NCBI GenBank assembly: GCA_009649675.1
Contig: WJPL01000002.1
Location: forward strand, 186,001-250,000
DNA length: 64,000 nt
From: Alphaproteobacteria bacterium HT1-32
GTDB taxonomy: Bacteria > Pseudomonadota > Alphaproteobacteria > Rhodospirillales > HT1-32
Reading direction: 5' to 3'
Shown: positions 46,801 through 55,487 of the stretch, in pieces
Layout of the letters: every line of letters starts with the position of its first letter
Numbering within the stretch: the first letter of the stretch is position 1
Position numbers and translations under genes: made by a program
The notes under the pieces: generated by a model
Database searches by the model: none
Seen by the model: the letters and a program-made list of their open reading frames with translations, nothing else
What the model was told of the DNA's origin: nothing

Positions 46801-47226
46801 TCAGCCGTGGTCTGCGGTCAGGCCAACAGCTTCAATGCCGGCAATGGCACAGATTTCATCGTTTTCCGAGCTGTCGCCGGTAACACCGACAGCACCGATG
46901 ATGGCGCCATCCTTGCGGATGAGAACACCGCCCGGAACCGGGACGAGGGAGCCATCAGACAGGGCGTTCATGGCCTGGATGAAATAGGGCTGTTCCTGTG
47001 CGCGCTTGAAGATGGCACGGCCACCAAGGCCGAGGCCGATGCAGCCGTTGGCCTTACCCTGTGCAATGCCGGGGCGCAGGGTGCTGGTGCCGTCTTCACG
47101 GGCCAGTACTTTCAGGGTGCCACCGGCATCGAGAATGGCGACGGTCAGCGGGTTGAGGCCAAGTTCATGGCCTTTCGCGAGGGCAACCTCGACAATCTTG
47201 TTAGCAGTCTCAAGGGTCAGGCTCAT
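46801..47226 (-). CDS. GlcG/HbpS family heme-binding-like protein
   Basis: The 141-residue protein has the family pattern VAILDAGGTLKVLAREDG, GIAQGKANGCIGLGLGGR and the glycine-rich end VPVPGGVLIRKDGAIIGAVGVTGDSSENDE. GlcG/HbpS proteins are small alpha/beta proteins, some of which bind heme or corrinoids or accompany glycolate and catabolic operons. No partner is adjacent except the PhyH-type gene 50 nt upstream on the same strand, so both may be one transcript. Confidence 0.87.
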   Translation of the reverse strand: MSLTLETANKIVEVALAKGHELGLNPLTVAILDAGGTLKVLAREDGTSTLRPGIAQGKANGCIGLGLGGRAIFKRAQEQPYFIQAMNALSDGSLVPVPGGVLIRKDGAIIGAVGVTGDSSENDEICAIAGIEAVGLTADHG

Positions 47227-47276
47227 ACGTCTTCCTCGGTAAATGTTGTTTTGTTCAGGGCATCAGAAGTAAGGGA

Positions 47277-48092
47277 TCAGGCGGGCCAGACAACCGGAAA
47301 AATCGGTGCATTGAGAGGGTCTCCCGGCTTCAGCAGGGATTTCAGTTCCGGGAACGGCGGTGATGTCTCGCCGGGGCGGCTGGCATAAGTGACATCCTCG
47401 CCAAGCCACCGGGTTGCGAAACCCCTGCGGCGATTCTGCAGTTTTTCGGTGCCTGGCGCGGCATGCAGCGTCCTGGCGTGGAAAATGATGGCGTCGCCCG
47501 GCTCCAGATCCCAGGACAGAATCCGGTATGAATCGCGATGGGAATCGATGTCCGGCACGTCTTCATAGCTGCCCGGCTCATAATCATAATTTTCATGATT
47601 CAGAAAAAGTCGGGGCATATACATCTTCCCGGTGGCATGGGTTCCCGCTGCAAACTCGACACCGGCGCTGGCCGGAACCTGGTCGAGGGACAGCCAGATC
47701 GAGCATATCTGGTCACCATCGACGCAATAATAGGGCTGGTCGTGATGCCATGGGGTGCGCTCCCGCGTGCCGGGTTCCTTCACCAGAACATGCTCATGGA
47801 AAATACGGGCGGAGGGGGAGGACATGGCCTCGGCCGCAAGCCGGGGCGCCGGGGAATGGCGCATGAACTGTTCATATTCCCCGATCCTGTCCCAGTTGCA
47901 GTAATCGCCAAAGAAGCCGCCAGGTGCGCCGTCCGGCGTATATTTGCGGCCGACCGGCCCCGGCTCCCGGATATTCCGGTCTATGCCCTGTGCCAGCAGA
48001 TCGAGCCAGTTCTGATCGAAAGCCTGGCGGATACAGAGGACACCATCAGTGCGGAAAGCTGTGATCTGCTGCTCGGATAGCAAGGAGGGCAT
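47277..48092 (-). CDS. Phytanoyl-CoA dioxygenase (PhyH) family protein
   Basis: The start at 48092 has AGGAAAC 7 nt upstream and gives 271 residues; the longer frame to 48173 lacks this and is rejected. Iron ligands of Fe(II)/2-oxoglutarate oxygenases are visible as the HxD in TPWHHDQPYYCVDGDQ and the distal His in DAIIFHARTLHAAPG. The family hydroxylates acyl-CoAs, small metabolites or halogenates; the substrate here is unknown. It lies upstream of the GlcG-like gene on the same strand. Confidence 0.86.
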   Translation of the reverse strand: MPSLLSEQQITAFRTDGVLCIRQAFDQNWLDLLAQGIDRNIREPGPVGRKYTPDGAPGGFFGDYCNWDRIGEYEQFMRHSPAPRLAAEAMSSPSARIFHEHVLVKEPGTRERTPWHHDQPYYCVDGDQICSIWLSLDQVPASAGVEFAAGTHATGKMYMPRLFLNHENYDYEPGSYEDVPDIDSHRDSYRILSWDLEPGDAIIFHARTLHAAPGTEKLQNRRRGFATRWLGEDVTYASRPGETSPPFPELKSLLKPGDPLNAPIFPVVWPA

Positions 48093-48204
48093 GAGTTTGT
48101 TTCCTGAATAAAATCTGTCGTTGTGCGGCTGTTTCTCTGCGGGGACATCCAATCCTGCCGCAAAGCCGTACATAGAGACAAGAATTCATCAGATCGGATC
48201 GCTT

Positions 48205-48858
48205 ATGACATTCCTCCGCCTGCCAGTGCTGCTGGTGCTCATACTGTTTTCAGGTACCGCGTTGGCGGATATCGATGAAAGCATTCCGACCAGCAATGTT
48301 CTCGATTTCACCATTACCCGAAATGGCGATGTCATCGGGGCGCATCATGTCCGGTTCACGGACAACGGGGATGAAGTGATTGTGCGGACGGACATCAACA
48401 TCCGTGTCACGTTCGCGTTCATTACCCTGTATGACTATCAGCACGAGGCGACAGAAACCTGGCGCGGTGGTGTTTTGCAGTCGATAGAAGCGAAGACTAA
48501 CAATGATGGCGCGCCGGAGTTTGTCTCCCTCCAACGGGAAGGTGGACGTCTTGTGGGGGATTCCACCAGAGGCAAGCTGAACCTGCCGGGTGATACCGGG
48601 GCGACTTCATACTGGAATCCGGTCTATCTGGATGCCGGAACCTGGCTGGATACGCAGGATGGTGAAATCCTCAAGATGAACCATGACCAAAAAGGTGAGG
48701 AGCCGGTTATGGTTCAGGGGCAGGCTGTTACAGCCCGCCAGTCTCATAGCGTGGCAGACAATGGCAGCGAAGTCCGTCTGTGGTACGCAGACAAGCGGCT
48801 CGTCAAAATGCAGTTCAGGGCATTCGACGGGTCAATTCTTGATTATGAGCGTCTGTAG
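48205..48858 (+). CDS. Exported DUF6134-like protein
   Basis: The ATG at 48205 gives a 217-residue protein with a clear signal peptide (TFLRLPVLLVLILFSGTALA, cleavage before Asp). The mature part is beta-rich: LDFTITRNGDVIGAHHVRF, YDYQHEATETWRGGVLQSIEA and YADKRLVKMQFRAFDGS, matching my recollection of the alphaproteobacterial DUF6134 family. The periplasmic function is unknown. It diverges from the PhyH gene. Confidence 0.78.
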   Translation: MTFLRLPVLLVLILFSGTALADIDESIPTSNVLDFTITRNGDVIGAHHVRFTDNGDEVIVRTDINIRVTFAFITLYDYQHEATETWRGGVLQSIEAKTNNDGAPEFVSLQREGGRLVGDSTRGKLNLPGDTGATSYWNPVYLDAGTWLDTQDGEILKMNHDQKGEEPVMVQGQAVTARQSHSVADNGSEVRLWYADKRLVKMQFRAFDGSILDYERL

Positions 48859-48908
48859 GCCCGCTGATTGTCCGTATTTCTGCTAATAACAGACCGAGGA
48901 GGCGAAGG

Positions 48909-49676
48909 ATGAGAATTCCGCAGGCACCGAAAACCGGCTGTGCATGGATAACCGGTGCCAGCAGTGGCATGGGGCTCGGTATGGCGAAGATGCTGGCGGG
49001 TGCTGGCTGGCGGGTCGCAATCAGTGCCCGCAATACCGAAAAACTGGAAGCTGTGGCCCGTGACAGCAACGGTCAGATCATTGCGATGCCGGTTGATGTC
49101 ACGGATGAAGCGGCTATGCACAAAACGACGGGGCTGATCGAGTCAGAGGCCGGGCCGGTTACACTCGCAATTATGAATGCGGGCACTTACACGCCGGTCG
49201 ATGCAGAAAGCTTTGACGCGGGAAGTGTCAGGAAACAGATGGAGGTGAACTATTTCGGGGCAGTGAATGGTATTGCTGCGGTCTTGCCGGGCATGACAGA
49301 GCGCCGATCCGGCCATCTGGCGCTGGTCGCGTCACCGACATCCTATCGGGGGTTGCCAAGGGCCGGGGCCTACGGGGCGGCAAAGTCGGCCATGGTCTCT
49401 CTCGCCGAAAGTCTGAAGTTTGATTGCGAACGTCTGGGGCTGGATATCTCGGTGATCCTGCCGGGTTTTGTCCGCACGGCGATGACCGAACAGAATGACT
49501 TCGACATGCCTTTCCTGATGGAACCGGACGAGGCGGTCCGGAGAATACTGGACGGGCTGGCCCGCAGACGCTTTGAGATCGCGTTTCCGAAACGTCTGGT
49601 CTGGCCGATGAAAATTACCCGGGCGATGCCTTATTCATGGTATTTCCCGCTGATGGCAAGGCTGACAGGACAATGA
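48909..49676 (+). CDS. Short-chain dehydrogenase/reductase
   Basis: The 255-residue protein has the cofactor motif TGASSGMGLGMAKML (residues about 15-29), NAGTYTP, the catalytic serine region SPTSYRG and YGAAKSAM (Tyr and Lys). A hydrophobic C-terminal tail (MPYSWYFPLMARLTG) suggests membrane association. GGAGGCGAAGG precedes the ATG. Its stop overlaps the next start (ATGA). It converges with the lipid-modification cluster, and SDR, NTF2-like, CFA-synthase, DUF1365 and DUF3833 genes are often neighbours, so it probably belongs to that pathway. Confidence 0.88.
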   Translation: MRIPQAPKTGCAWITGASSGMGLGMAKMLAGAGWRVAISARNTEKLEAVARDSNGQIIAMPVDVTDEAAMHKTTGLIESEAGPVTLAIMNAGTYTPVDAESFDAGSVRKQMEVNYFGAVNGIAAVLPGMTERRSGHLALVASPTSYRGLPRAGAYGAAKSAMVSLAESLKFDCERLGLDISVILPGFVRTAMTEQNDFDMPFLMEPDEAVRRILDGLARRRFEIAFPKRLVWPMKITRAMPYSWYFPLMARLTGQ

Positions 49677-50095
49677 CAGAGCAGTGGGCAGACCGGTATC
49701 TGAAGGCTTTTGAACGGCTGGATCGTGATAATCTTGGCGATCTGGCGGCGCTGGTGGCCGAGGATGTCCATTTCGTTGATCCGTTCAACGATTGCCACGG
49801 CCGGACAGCATTTCTGCGTGTCTTCGAACATATGTTCGAGACGGTGGAGAGCCCGGTCTTCGTGGTCAATTACCGGCTTTGTGATGATGCCAGATCTATC
49901 GCGCACTGGACTTTCACTTTTGGTCTGCGCGGACAGTCGGCACGTATTACCGGACTCAGTGAACTGACCTTCGGTCCGGATGGCCTTCTGACAGCACATA
50001 TTGACCATTGGGATGCAGCCGGTCAGCTGTATGAGAGACTTCCGCTGGTGGGTGGTTTGCTGCGCTTTTTGCGGCGGCGTCTGTCGGCTTGCTGA
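49673..50095 (+). CDS. NTF2-like (SnoaL-type) protein
   Basis: The ATG at 49673 overlaps the SDR stop and gives 140 residues; a longer frame from 49637 is out of register with the operon. The protein reads YLKAFERLDRDNLGDLAALV, DVHFVDPFNDCHGRTAFLR and HWTFTFGLRG, the pattern of the NTF2/SnoaL fold. It may be a small cyclase, isomerase or lipid-binding partner of the SDR. Its last 140 nt overlap the DUF3833 gene on the opposite strand. Confidence 0.82.
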   Translation: MTEQWADRYLKAFERLDRDNLGDLAALVAEDVHFVDPFNDCHGRTAFLRVFEHMFETVESPVFVVNYRLCDDARSIAHWTFTFGLRGQSARITGLSELTFGPDGLLTAHIDHWDAAGQLYERLPLVGGLLRFLRRRLSAC

Positions 50096-50612
50096 AGGAA
50101 AGCGTAACCTCGCCCAGCAGAATCCCCCATTTGGAAACTTTTGCGCGGTTAATCAGAACGCCGCCCGGTTGCAGGAACATCCAGTCATCGAAGGTGACTT
50201 TCCAGATGTTGTCGCCAACCGGCAGCATCATGTCATACGACCAGTTCAGCGCATTGCCATAAACAGATCCGTCGGCAGTTCCGATGACATCACCGGCCCG
50301 GCCTTCATAACGATGTTCGTCAATCTTTCGGATGCGCCAGATGCGCTGTTCTGTTTCGCCATCGGAATACAGGAAATCCTCTGTGAGGGTGAGGGTTTCA
50401 CCATCCCAGTCTCCGGTGATATCGACGGTGAACTGGCGTCGCAAATTGCCGAAGCGATCTTCAAAAATACCCCAGGCCTGCGTTGTTCCGGCAAAATAAT
50501 CTTCCAGAACCAGTCGGGGTTCCTGACCTGCGAAGTCCTGAGGTTTCATGCTGCTGCACCCGTTTATAACCAGCGTGGCGGCGATTGCGAAAAGCAGACT
50601 AATTCGTTTCAC
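49956..50612 (-). CDS. DUF3833 family lipoprotein
   Basis: The GTG at 50612 starts a lipoprotein signal (KRISLLFAIAATLVINGC, lipobox cysteine about residue 19). The mature protein has FAGTTQAWGIFEDRFGNLRR and WRIRKIDEHRYEGRAGDVIG, DUF3833 hallmarks. The conserved part ends near LLGEVTLSFSK (about base 50095); another 46 residues then run antisense through the NTF2-like gene, so the original stop was probably lost. The start overlaps the GPH carrier stop by 14 nt. The family is associated with CFA-synthase-like clusters; function unknown. Confidence 0.82.
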   Translation of the reverse strand: MKRISLLFAIAATLVINGCSSMKPQDFAGQEPRLVLEDYFAGTTQAWGIFEDRFGNLRRQFTVDITGDWDGETLTLTEDFLYSDGETEQRIWRIRKIDEHRYEGRAGDVIGTADGSVYGNALNWSYDMMLPVGDNIWKVTFDDWMFLQPGGVLINRAKVSKWGILLGEVTLSFSKPTDAAAKSAANHPPAEVSHTADRLHPNGQYVLSEGHPDRRSVH

Positions 50613-51948
50613 GTTCGGCCCGAGCCTCTCTTTGTTGCAGACGCTGACGAATGACGGACTGACGGCCAGCATCTATCGGAAATTTATATATGAGGGCGAT
50701 GGCGCAAAACTTAAGGAGAATCGGCATGATGGCGTATAGAAAAATCAATCCGTCTGTGGCTGCGGCGGATTGTTCTCCGGCTTGTGCATCAAAACCGAGG
50801 ATATCCAGCGACAGAAAGGCGACGCCCACCGCACCGGCCAGGGCAAACTTTGTCGACATGTTCCAGAAGGCAAAATAGATACCGGCACGCCGGCGGCCGG
50901 TCTTCAGGGTGTCGTAGTCAACCACATCGGCCTGAATGGCGGGCGGCAAAGCAAGGTCGGCACCAAGTGCCAGCCCGGTTGTCAGGCAGACGATGGCAAA
51001 AACGGGCACATCTCCCGGTCCCAGAAAGGCTGCTAGAGCAAAGGCTGCGCAGTTGAAAATCATGGCTCCCGACCAGACCCGGTGTTTCTGTACCCGTTCG
51101 GCCAGTTTCATCCAGAGTGGCACCCCCGCGACACCTGCCCCGAAATACAGCAACAGCAGCCAGTTTCGTTCTGCGTCGGTGCCGCCTAGCACATGGGTGA
51201 CAAAGAAGGCGAACAAGACCGTCGGAAAGCCGTTCGCCAGTCCATTCAGCAGCCAGGCCGACAGCAGCCGCATGAACGGCTTGTTCTGAAGATAGATGCT
51301 GAATTTTATGGGTGTCTGGTTATCGGCGGGGCGTGCAGGAACCGGGTCCGGTACAAGTCGAAGGGCGGCGGCCAGTGAGATGGCGCCGCCAATCAGTGTG
51401 GCCATGACAATCAGCTTCAGCCCGGTTTGCCAGTCATCGGTCGAGAAGATGACAGGGATGGCCGCAGCCATCAGAATACCGGTCATCTGTGCGGCTTCAC
51501 GGGCGAGGGTAATACGCGAGCGGTCCCGGTAGTCCGGGCTCAGTTCAGCGCCCCAGGCGGTGTAGGGCAGGGCAATCATGGTCCAGCCGAGATAGAGCAG
51601 GCTGGACCATAACGCGAGATAGATAACGGAGACATCAGCAGGTGGGACAAACAACATGAACAGGGCAATCCCGGCGACCGGTGCGCCAAGCGCCATCATG
51701 GGCCGTCGCCGGCCAAACCGGCCCCGCCAGCGGTCGCTGATCGCGCCGGCCAGCGGGTCGGTGATGACATCCAGCAGGCGGGCGGCGGCCAGCACGCCTC
51801 CGATAGCGGCCAGCGGAAGGCCGAAGGTTTCAGCATAGAAAGTCGGCAGCATGACCGCGACAGGAATAGTCGGTATGGCGAGTGCCATTGCCGGGGCGGC
51901 ATAGGCGGCTATCCGGCCTCGCGACAGCGGGCGTGCGGGGGATGTCAT
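50599..51948 (-). CDS. MFS/GPH-type (MelB-like) carrier
   Basis: From the ATG at 51948 the protein has 449 residues and about 12 hydrophobic helices. The first loop reads ARLLDVITDPLAGAISDRWR and is followed by GRRRPMMALGAPV, the glycoside-pentoside-hexuronide signature. In lipid-modification clusters of this kind such a carrier may move lipids or lipid precursors and not sugars (inference). The start lies 8 nt behind the CFA-type stop, so the genes are coupled. Confidence 0.83.
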   Translation of the reverse strand: MTSPARPLSRGRIAAYAAPAMALAIPTIPVAVMLPTFYAETFGLPLAAIGGVLAAARLLDVITDPLAGAISDRWRGRFGRRRPMMALGAPVAGIALFMLFVPPADVSVIYLALWSSLLYLGWTMIALPYTAWGAELSPDYRDRSRITLAREAAQMTGILMAAAIPVIFSTDDWQTGLKLIVMATLIGGAISLAAALRLVPDPVPARPADNQTPIKFSIYLQNKPFMRLLSAWLLNGLANGFPTVLFAFFVTHVLGGTDAERNWLLLLYFGAGVAGVPLWMKLAERVQKHRVWSGAMIFNCAAFALAAFLGPGDVPVFAIVCLTTGLALGADLALPPAIQADVVDYDTLKTGRRRAGIYFAFWNMSTKFALAGAVGVAFLSLDILGFDAQAGEQSAAATDGLIFLYAIMPILLKFCAIALIYKFPIDAGRQSVIRQRLQQREARAERETN

Positions 51949-51955
51949 GACAGGG

Positions 51956-53152
51956 TCAGGGTTTGACGATGCGAACCTGGGCGACGTCAATCAGATCTGC
52001 CCTGAATCCACCTTCACAGTAAGCGAGATAATATTCCCACATGCGTCGGAACCGGTCATCAAATCCAAGCGGCGAGATATTGTCCCATTTTTCGAGAAAC
52101 CGTTGCCGCCATTCTGCCAGTGTCCGGGCATAATGTTCGCCAAAATTTGCTTCCCCTGCCATCTGCATTCCCGCCATCTCGATATGCTGGCGAAGTGCCG
52201 TGGGTGAGGGAAGCATGCCGCCGGGGAAGATGTACTTCTGGATGAAGTCGGCATTCTGGCGGTAGCCATCGAATCGTTCATCGGCAATGGTGATCGCCTG
52301 CAGGGCGGCGGCACCACCGGATTTCAGCCGTTCATTGATAACCGAGAAATAACGCGGCCAGTTTGCTTCGCCGACGGCTTCGATCATCTCAATGGAAACA
52401 ACCCGATCGAACTGGCCGGGTACGTCGCGATAATCCTGCAGCCGGAATTCGATTTTCTCTCCCAGACCTTCCGCCTGTGCGCGTCGTGAGGCCTCGTTAT
52501 ACTGCTCGGTCGATAAGGTCAGCCCGACCACCTTGCAGCCAAAATTCCGGGCGAGGTGGATTGCCATGGCTCCCCAGCCGGCACCGATTTCAAGAATTTC
52601 CATGCCGGGTGACGGGGACAGAAGCTCACCTATCCGCTCAATTTTCTTTTGCTGTGCCGCTTCCAGACTGGTGCTCAGGTCCGGATAGACAGCTGATGAA
52701 TAGGTCATCGAGGGGTCTAGCCACTGTTCATAAAACGCATTGCCGAGATCGTAATGGGCGGCAATGTTGCGCCGGGCACCGGACCGGGTATTTGCCCGCA
52801 TGAGATGCAGCAGCCGGGCCGTCGTTTTTGACAGGAAAGTGCCTTCGGCGGTGGAGCCGAGTGCATCCAGATTGCGCGCCCCCCATTCCAGGAAGGTAGC
52901 CAGTTCCGGGGTCGACCAGTGGCCATCCATATAGGCTTCTGCCAGCCCCAGATCACCGCCAAGTATCAGGCCGCGGGCACCAGCGGAGCTGTGCAGATGC
53001 ATGACAGCATCGGGGCCGGGTTGTGTTCCCTTGATTTCATGTGTTTCACCGGAAGGTGTGATGACCGTAACATTACCGATAGGGCAGCGCCGGACAGCAG
53101 CCAGCAGCAGGCCTGTCCATGGGTCAAATCTGTATTTTCCCTGCGGCGTCAT
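51956..53152 (-). CDS. Cyclopropane-fatty-acid-synthase family methyltransferase
   Basis: The ATG at 53152 behind GGGAGAG gives 398 residues; the frame from 53209 adds an unlikely leader. The protein has DLGLAEAYMDGHWSTPEL, the SAM motif EILEIGAGWGAMAIHLAR, TLSTEQYNEASRRAQAEG, VSIEMIEAVGEANWPRYF and QKYIFPGGMLPS, all typical of the CFA-synthase family. It methylates double bonds of phospholipid acyl chains. Whether it makes a cyclopropane or a methylated alkene (first step to furan fatty acids in Rhodobacter) cannot be told here. It lies in a probable sigma-E operon. Confidence 0.88.
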   Translation of the reverse strand: MTPQGKYRFDPWTGLLLAAVRRCPIGNVTVITPSGETHEIKGTQPGPDAVMHLHSSAGARGLILGGDLGLAEAYMDGHWSTPELATFLEWGARNLDALGSTAEGTFLSKTTARLLHLMRANTRSGARRNIAAHYDLGNAFYEQWLDPSMTYSSAVYPDLSTSLEAAQQKKIERIGELLSPSPGMEILEIGAGWGAMAIHLARNFGCKVVGLTLSTEQYNEASRRAQAEGLGEKIEFRLQDYRDVPGQFDRVVSIEMIEAVGEANWPRYFSVINERLKSGGAAALQAITIADERFDGYRQNADFIQKYIFPGGMLPSPTALRQHIEMAGMQMAGEANFGEHYARTLAEWRQRFLEKWDNISPLGFDDRFRRMWEYYLAYCEGGFRADLIDVAQVRIVKP

Positions 53153-53205
53153 GTTCTCTCCCAAGCTTTTCAGTCGGATGCCGAGGTTGGAACCTGAACA
53201 TTCTA

Positions 53206-54009
53206 TCAAGATATTTCTCCAGACCCAAAGGAAACTGTTCGTTCAGGCGGTGCTGGCCGTGAGATGAACCGGGCACCCTTGAACCAGAGTTTCAGGGCTT
53301 CCCAGTGAATGCCGGCGATGACCTTCAGTGTCATCAAGGGGAAGGCAAGTGCCGTAAGGGCGAGCGAACGATCCGTAATCTCCCGGCGTGTGCCGGAGAA
53401 AGCAGCGTGCAGCAGCGGGCCTGTCGGATCTGACTCCCGGATTGCAACTGCGACCTTGTCCTGATCCGGTAACCGGACACGGAACTGGTATTGCTGCTCC
53501 ATTTCGATGAAGGGAGAGACATAGAACACCTTGTCAGCACGCTGACGCAGCATTCCACGGCTCTTCATCGCTTCACCCGGACTGACCGGTATCAGATAAT
53601 GGTGCTTTTGCCGGAAGGTGTTGCGCACTTCGTACAGGATTGCCTGCTGACTGCCGTCTTTGCGGTCGCAGAACCAGACGGTCAGCGGGTTGAATGCATA
53701 TCCGAACATCCGGGGCAGGCAAAGCAGGCGGATACGCCCCCCTGCCTGCATACCGTTTTCGGTCAGGATCGTGTCGATCCAGTCCCGCAGGGCGCCGGTA
53801 TGAGACTGGCCATCGCCATGATCTGCATCGCGGAAGCTGAACAGTGCACGACGGTTATAACCGAACAGGCGATGCCCGCGGTCGAGTTCTGCGACTTCGT
53901 CCAGATCAAGGAGGAAGTAGCACATCCTGTAAGCCAGGCGGTGGCGAAGGGGTTTCAGCCGGCGGTGCATGACCTCTCCGGCGAACAGGGCTGATGCTGG
54001 CCGGGTCAT
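53206..54009 (-). CDS. DUF1365 family protein
   Basis: The ATG at 54009 overlaps the upstream stop (ATGA) and gives 267 residues. DUF1365 hallmarks are LFAGEVMHRRLKPLRHRLAY, CLPRMFGYAFNPLTVWFC, EVRNTFRQKHHYLIP and KVFYVSPFIEMEQQYQFRV. DUF1365 proteins regularly accompany CFA-synthase-like enzymes and FAD oxidoreductases; a role on lipid acyl chains is inferred. The CFA-type gene starts 53 nt downstream. Confidence 0.86.
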   Translation of the reverse strand: MTRPASALFAGEVMHRRLKPLRHRLAYRMCYFLLDLDEVAELDRGHRLFGYNRRALFSFRDADHGDGQSHTGALRDWIDTILTENGMQAGGRIRLLCLPRMFGYAFNPLTVWFCDRKDGSQQAILYEVRNTFRQKHHYLIPVSPGEAMKSRGMLRQRADKVFYVSPFIEMEQQYQFRVRLPDQDKVAVAIRESDPTGPLLHAAFSGTRREITDRSLALTALAFPLMTLKVIAGIHWEALKLWFKGARFISRPAPPERTVSFGSGEIS

Positions 54010-55343
54010 TCTGCTGCCAGCCCCAGCGGTGGCTGTATCGCCGGGGGTTCCTGACTCCACGGGCGCTGAACACCGCCAATCTGTTCCGCGACTTGAAGGC
54101 CGGACCGCAGGCCGTCTTCGTGAAATCCTGCACCGGTCCAGGCACCGCAATACCATATCCCGCCAGCACCCTGGATATCATCGAGACGGTCACGGGCGGC
54201 AAAGGATGCCAGATCAATGATCGGGTGGTCATAAAGGTACTGGCCGTGAATCAGGTGATCTGCGGGCGGCCTGACCGGATTGAGAGTGACGAACAGCGGC
54301 GTTGAGGCGGGAAGCCCCTGAAGCTTGTTCATCCAGTAGGTCGCGGTGACGTTACCTTCCCGTTCTCTTCCGGCACCACCGAGAAAATTCCAGCTCGACC
54401 AGACCCGCCGCCGGAGCGGCATCAGGGCAGGGTCGCTGTGAAGGTAGACATCATTCGGTTTGTAGCGAAAGCAGTCGAGAACAGCCTGCTCGGAGGCGCT
54501 CAGATCCTGAACCATGGCCCTTGTCTGATCAGAGTGGCTGGCCATGACCACATCGTCATAGCGTTCGGTTCTGCCCTGACTGTCGCGCACCAGAACCCCG
54601 TTCGGGGTTCGCCAGACAGCCTCGACCGCACTGTCATGCCAGATACGATCGCTGATCGGAGCGGCCAGCCTCCGGACATATTCCCGGCTGCCACCATCGA
54701 CCGTGCGCCATTCCGGGCGCTCGGCGAGTTCCAGCAATCCGTGCTCGTCGAAGAACCGGACAAAGGCCAGTGCGGGTTGCTGGCGCATTTCGGCAACCGA
54801 GCAGGACCAGATTGCGGCTCCCATCGGCATGATGTGATCGTCGATGAATGAGGCGGAATACCCCTCCCGCTCCAGCCAGTCCTGCAATGACAGGCCGGCA
54901 GCATCGGGCTGGTTGTAAATGACCCTGGCCGAACTGAAGAAGCGCAGAATACCACGAACCATCCGCCAGAAACGCGGGCGGGCGATATTTGTCGGCTGAC
55001 CCAGCATATGGGCAACTGAACTACCGGAATATTCGAGTCCGCCAGCGTCCAGAGAAGCTGCGAAAGACATGTCGCTGCTTTTGGTCGGGACATCGAGCAG
55101 GGCAAAAAGACGGGTCAGATTGGGATAGTTGGAGGGCGTGTAGACGATAAACCCGGTATCGACCGGAATATCGCCATCTGGTGTGCTGACAGTCACTGTA
55201 TGGCTATGGCCGCCCAGACGCCGCCGCCGTTCATAAAGGGTCACGTCATGTGCCTTGTGGAGTAGCCAGGCAGCGGACAGCCCGGATATCCCGGCCCCGA
55301 TAACAGCAATCTTTTTTCTATTCTTGATGAAAGCTTCAGTCAC
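54006..55343 (-). CDS. FAD-dependent amine-oxidase-like protein, first gene of lipid operon
   Basis: The 445-residue protein starts at GTG 55343 and has an N-terminal FAD dinucleotide motif IAVIGAGISGLSAAWLLHKA, followed by YERRRRLGGHSHTV, and a C-terminal FAD region GIWYCGAWTGAGFHEDGL. This is the NAD/FAD-binding protein regularly found with DUF1365 and CFA-type genes. It could oxidise or desaturate a methylated acyl chain (inference from the gene set). A sigma-E-like promoter precedes it, and it is coupled to the DUF1365 gene. Confidence 0.88.
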   Translation of the reverse strand: MTEAFIKNRKKIAVIGAGISGLSAAWLLHKAHDVTLYERRRRLGGHSHTVTVSTPDGDIPVDTGFIVYTPSNYPNLTRLFALLDVPTKSSDMSFAASLDAGGLEYSGSSVAHMLGQPTNIARPRFWRMVRGILRFFSSARVIYNQPDAAGLSLQDWLEREGYSASFIDDHIMPMGAAIWSCSVAEMRQQPALAFVRFFDEHGLLELAERPEWRTVDGGSREYVRRLAAPISDRIWHDSAVEAVWRTPNGVLVRDSQGRTERYDDVVMASHSDQTRAMVQDLSASEQAVLDCFRYKPNDVYLHSDPALMPLRRRVWSSWNFLGGAGREREGNVTATYWMNKLQGLPASTPLFVTLNPVRPPADHLIHGQYLYDHPIIDLASFAARDRLDDIQGAGGIWYCGAWTGAGFHEDGLRSGLQVAEQIGGVQRPWSQEPPAIQPPLGLAAE

Positions 55344-55400
55344 GTGATCCCGATGCGCCAGTTAGTGGTAAACCCCGCAGGCATGTTCGCCTGTGAAAGC

Positions 55401-55429
55401 TTTTACGCAACCGGCTGGCTGACGGATCA
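55401..55429 (-). promoter_or_regulatory. Sigma-E/ChrR (ECF11)-type promoter of the lipid operon
   Basis: On the minus strand TGATCC (55429-55424) is followed after exactly 18 nt by TAAAA (55405-55401). Consensus sites of Rhodobacter sphaeroides sigma-E, which is released from ChrR by singlet oxygen, are TGATCC and TAAGA with a similar spacer. The -10 is about 58 nt before the GTG of the FAD oxidoreductase gene. The known sigma-E regulon includes a CFA-type operon, so context agrees. No rpoE or chrR is in the window. Confidence 0.65.
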
Positions 55430-55487
55430 CTGATGGTGCGTCAAATACTTGGGCCGGGGGACGGAATGTCGTATCACCGTGCAACTT

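Noticed and set aside
54010..54156. N-terminal extension of the DUF1365 protein
   Set aside because: It is an Arg-rich shadow of the FAD oxidoreductase gene; the ATGA-coupled start at 54009 fits the family.
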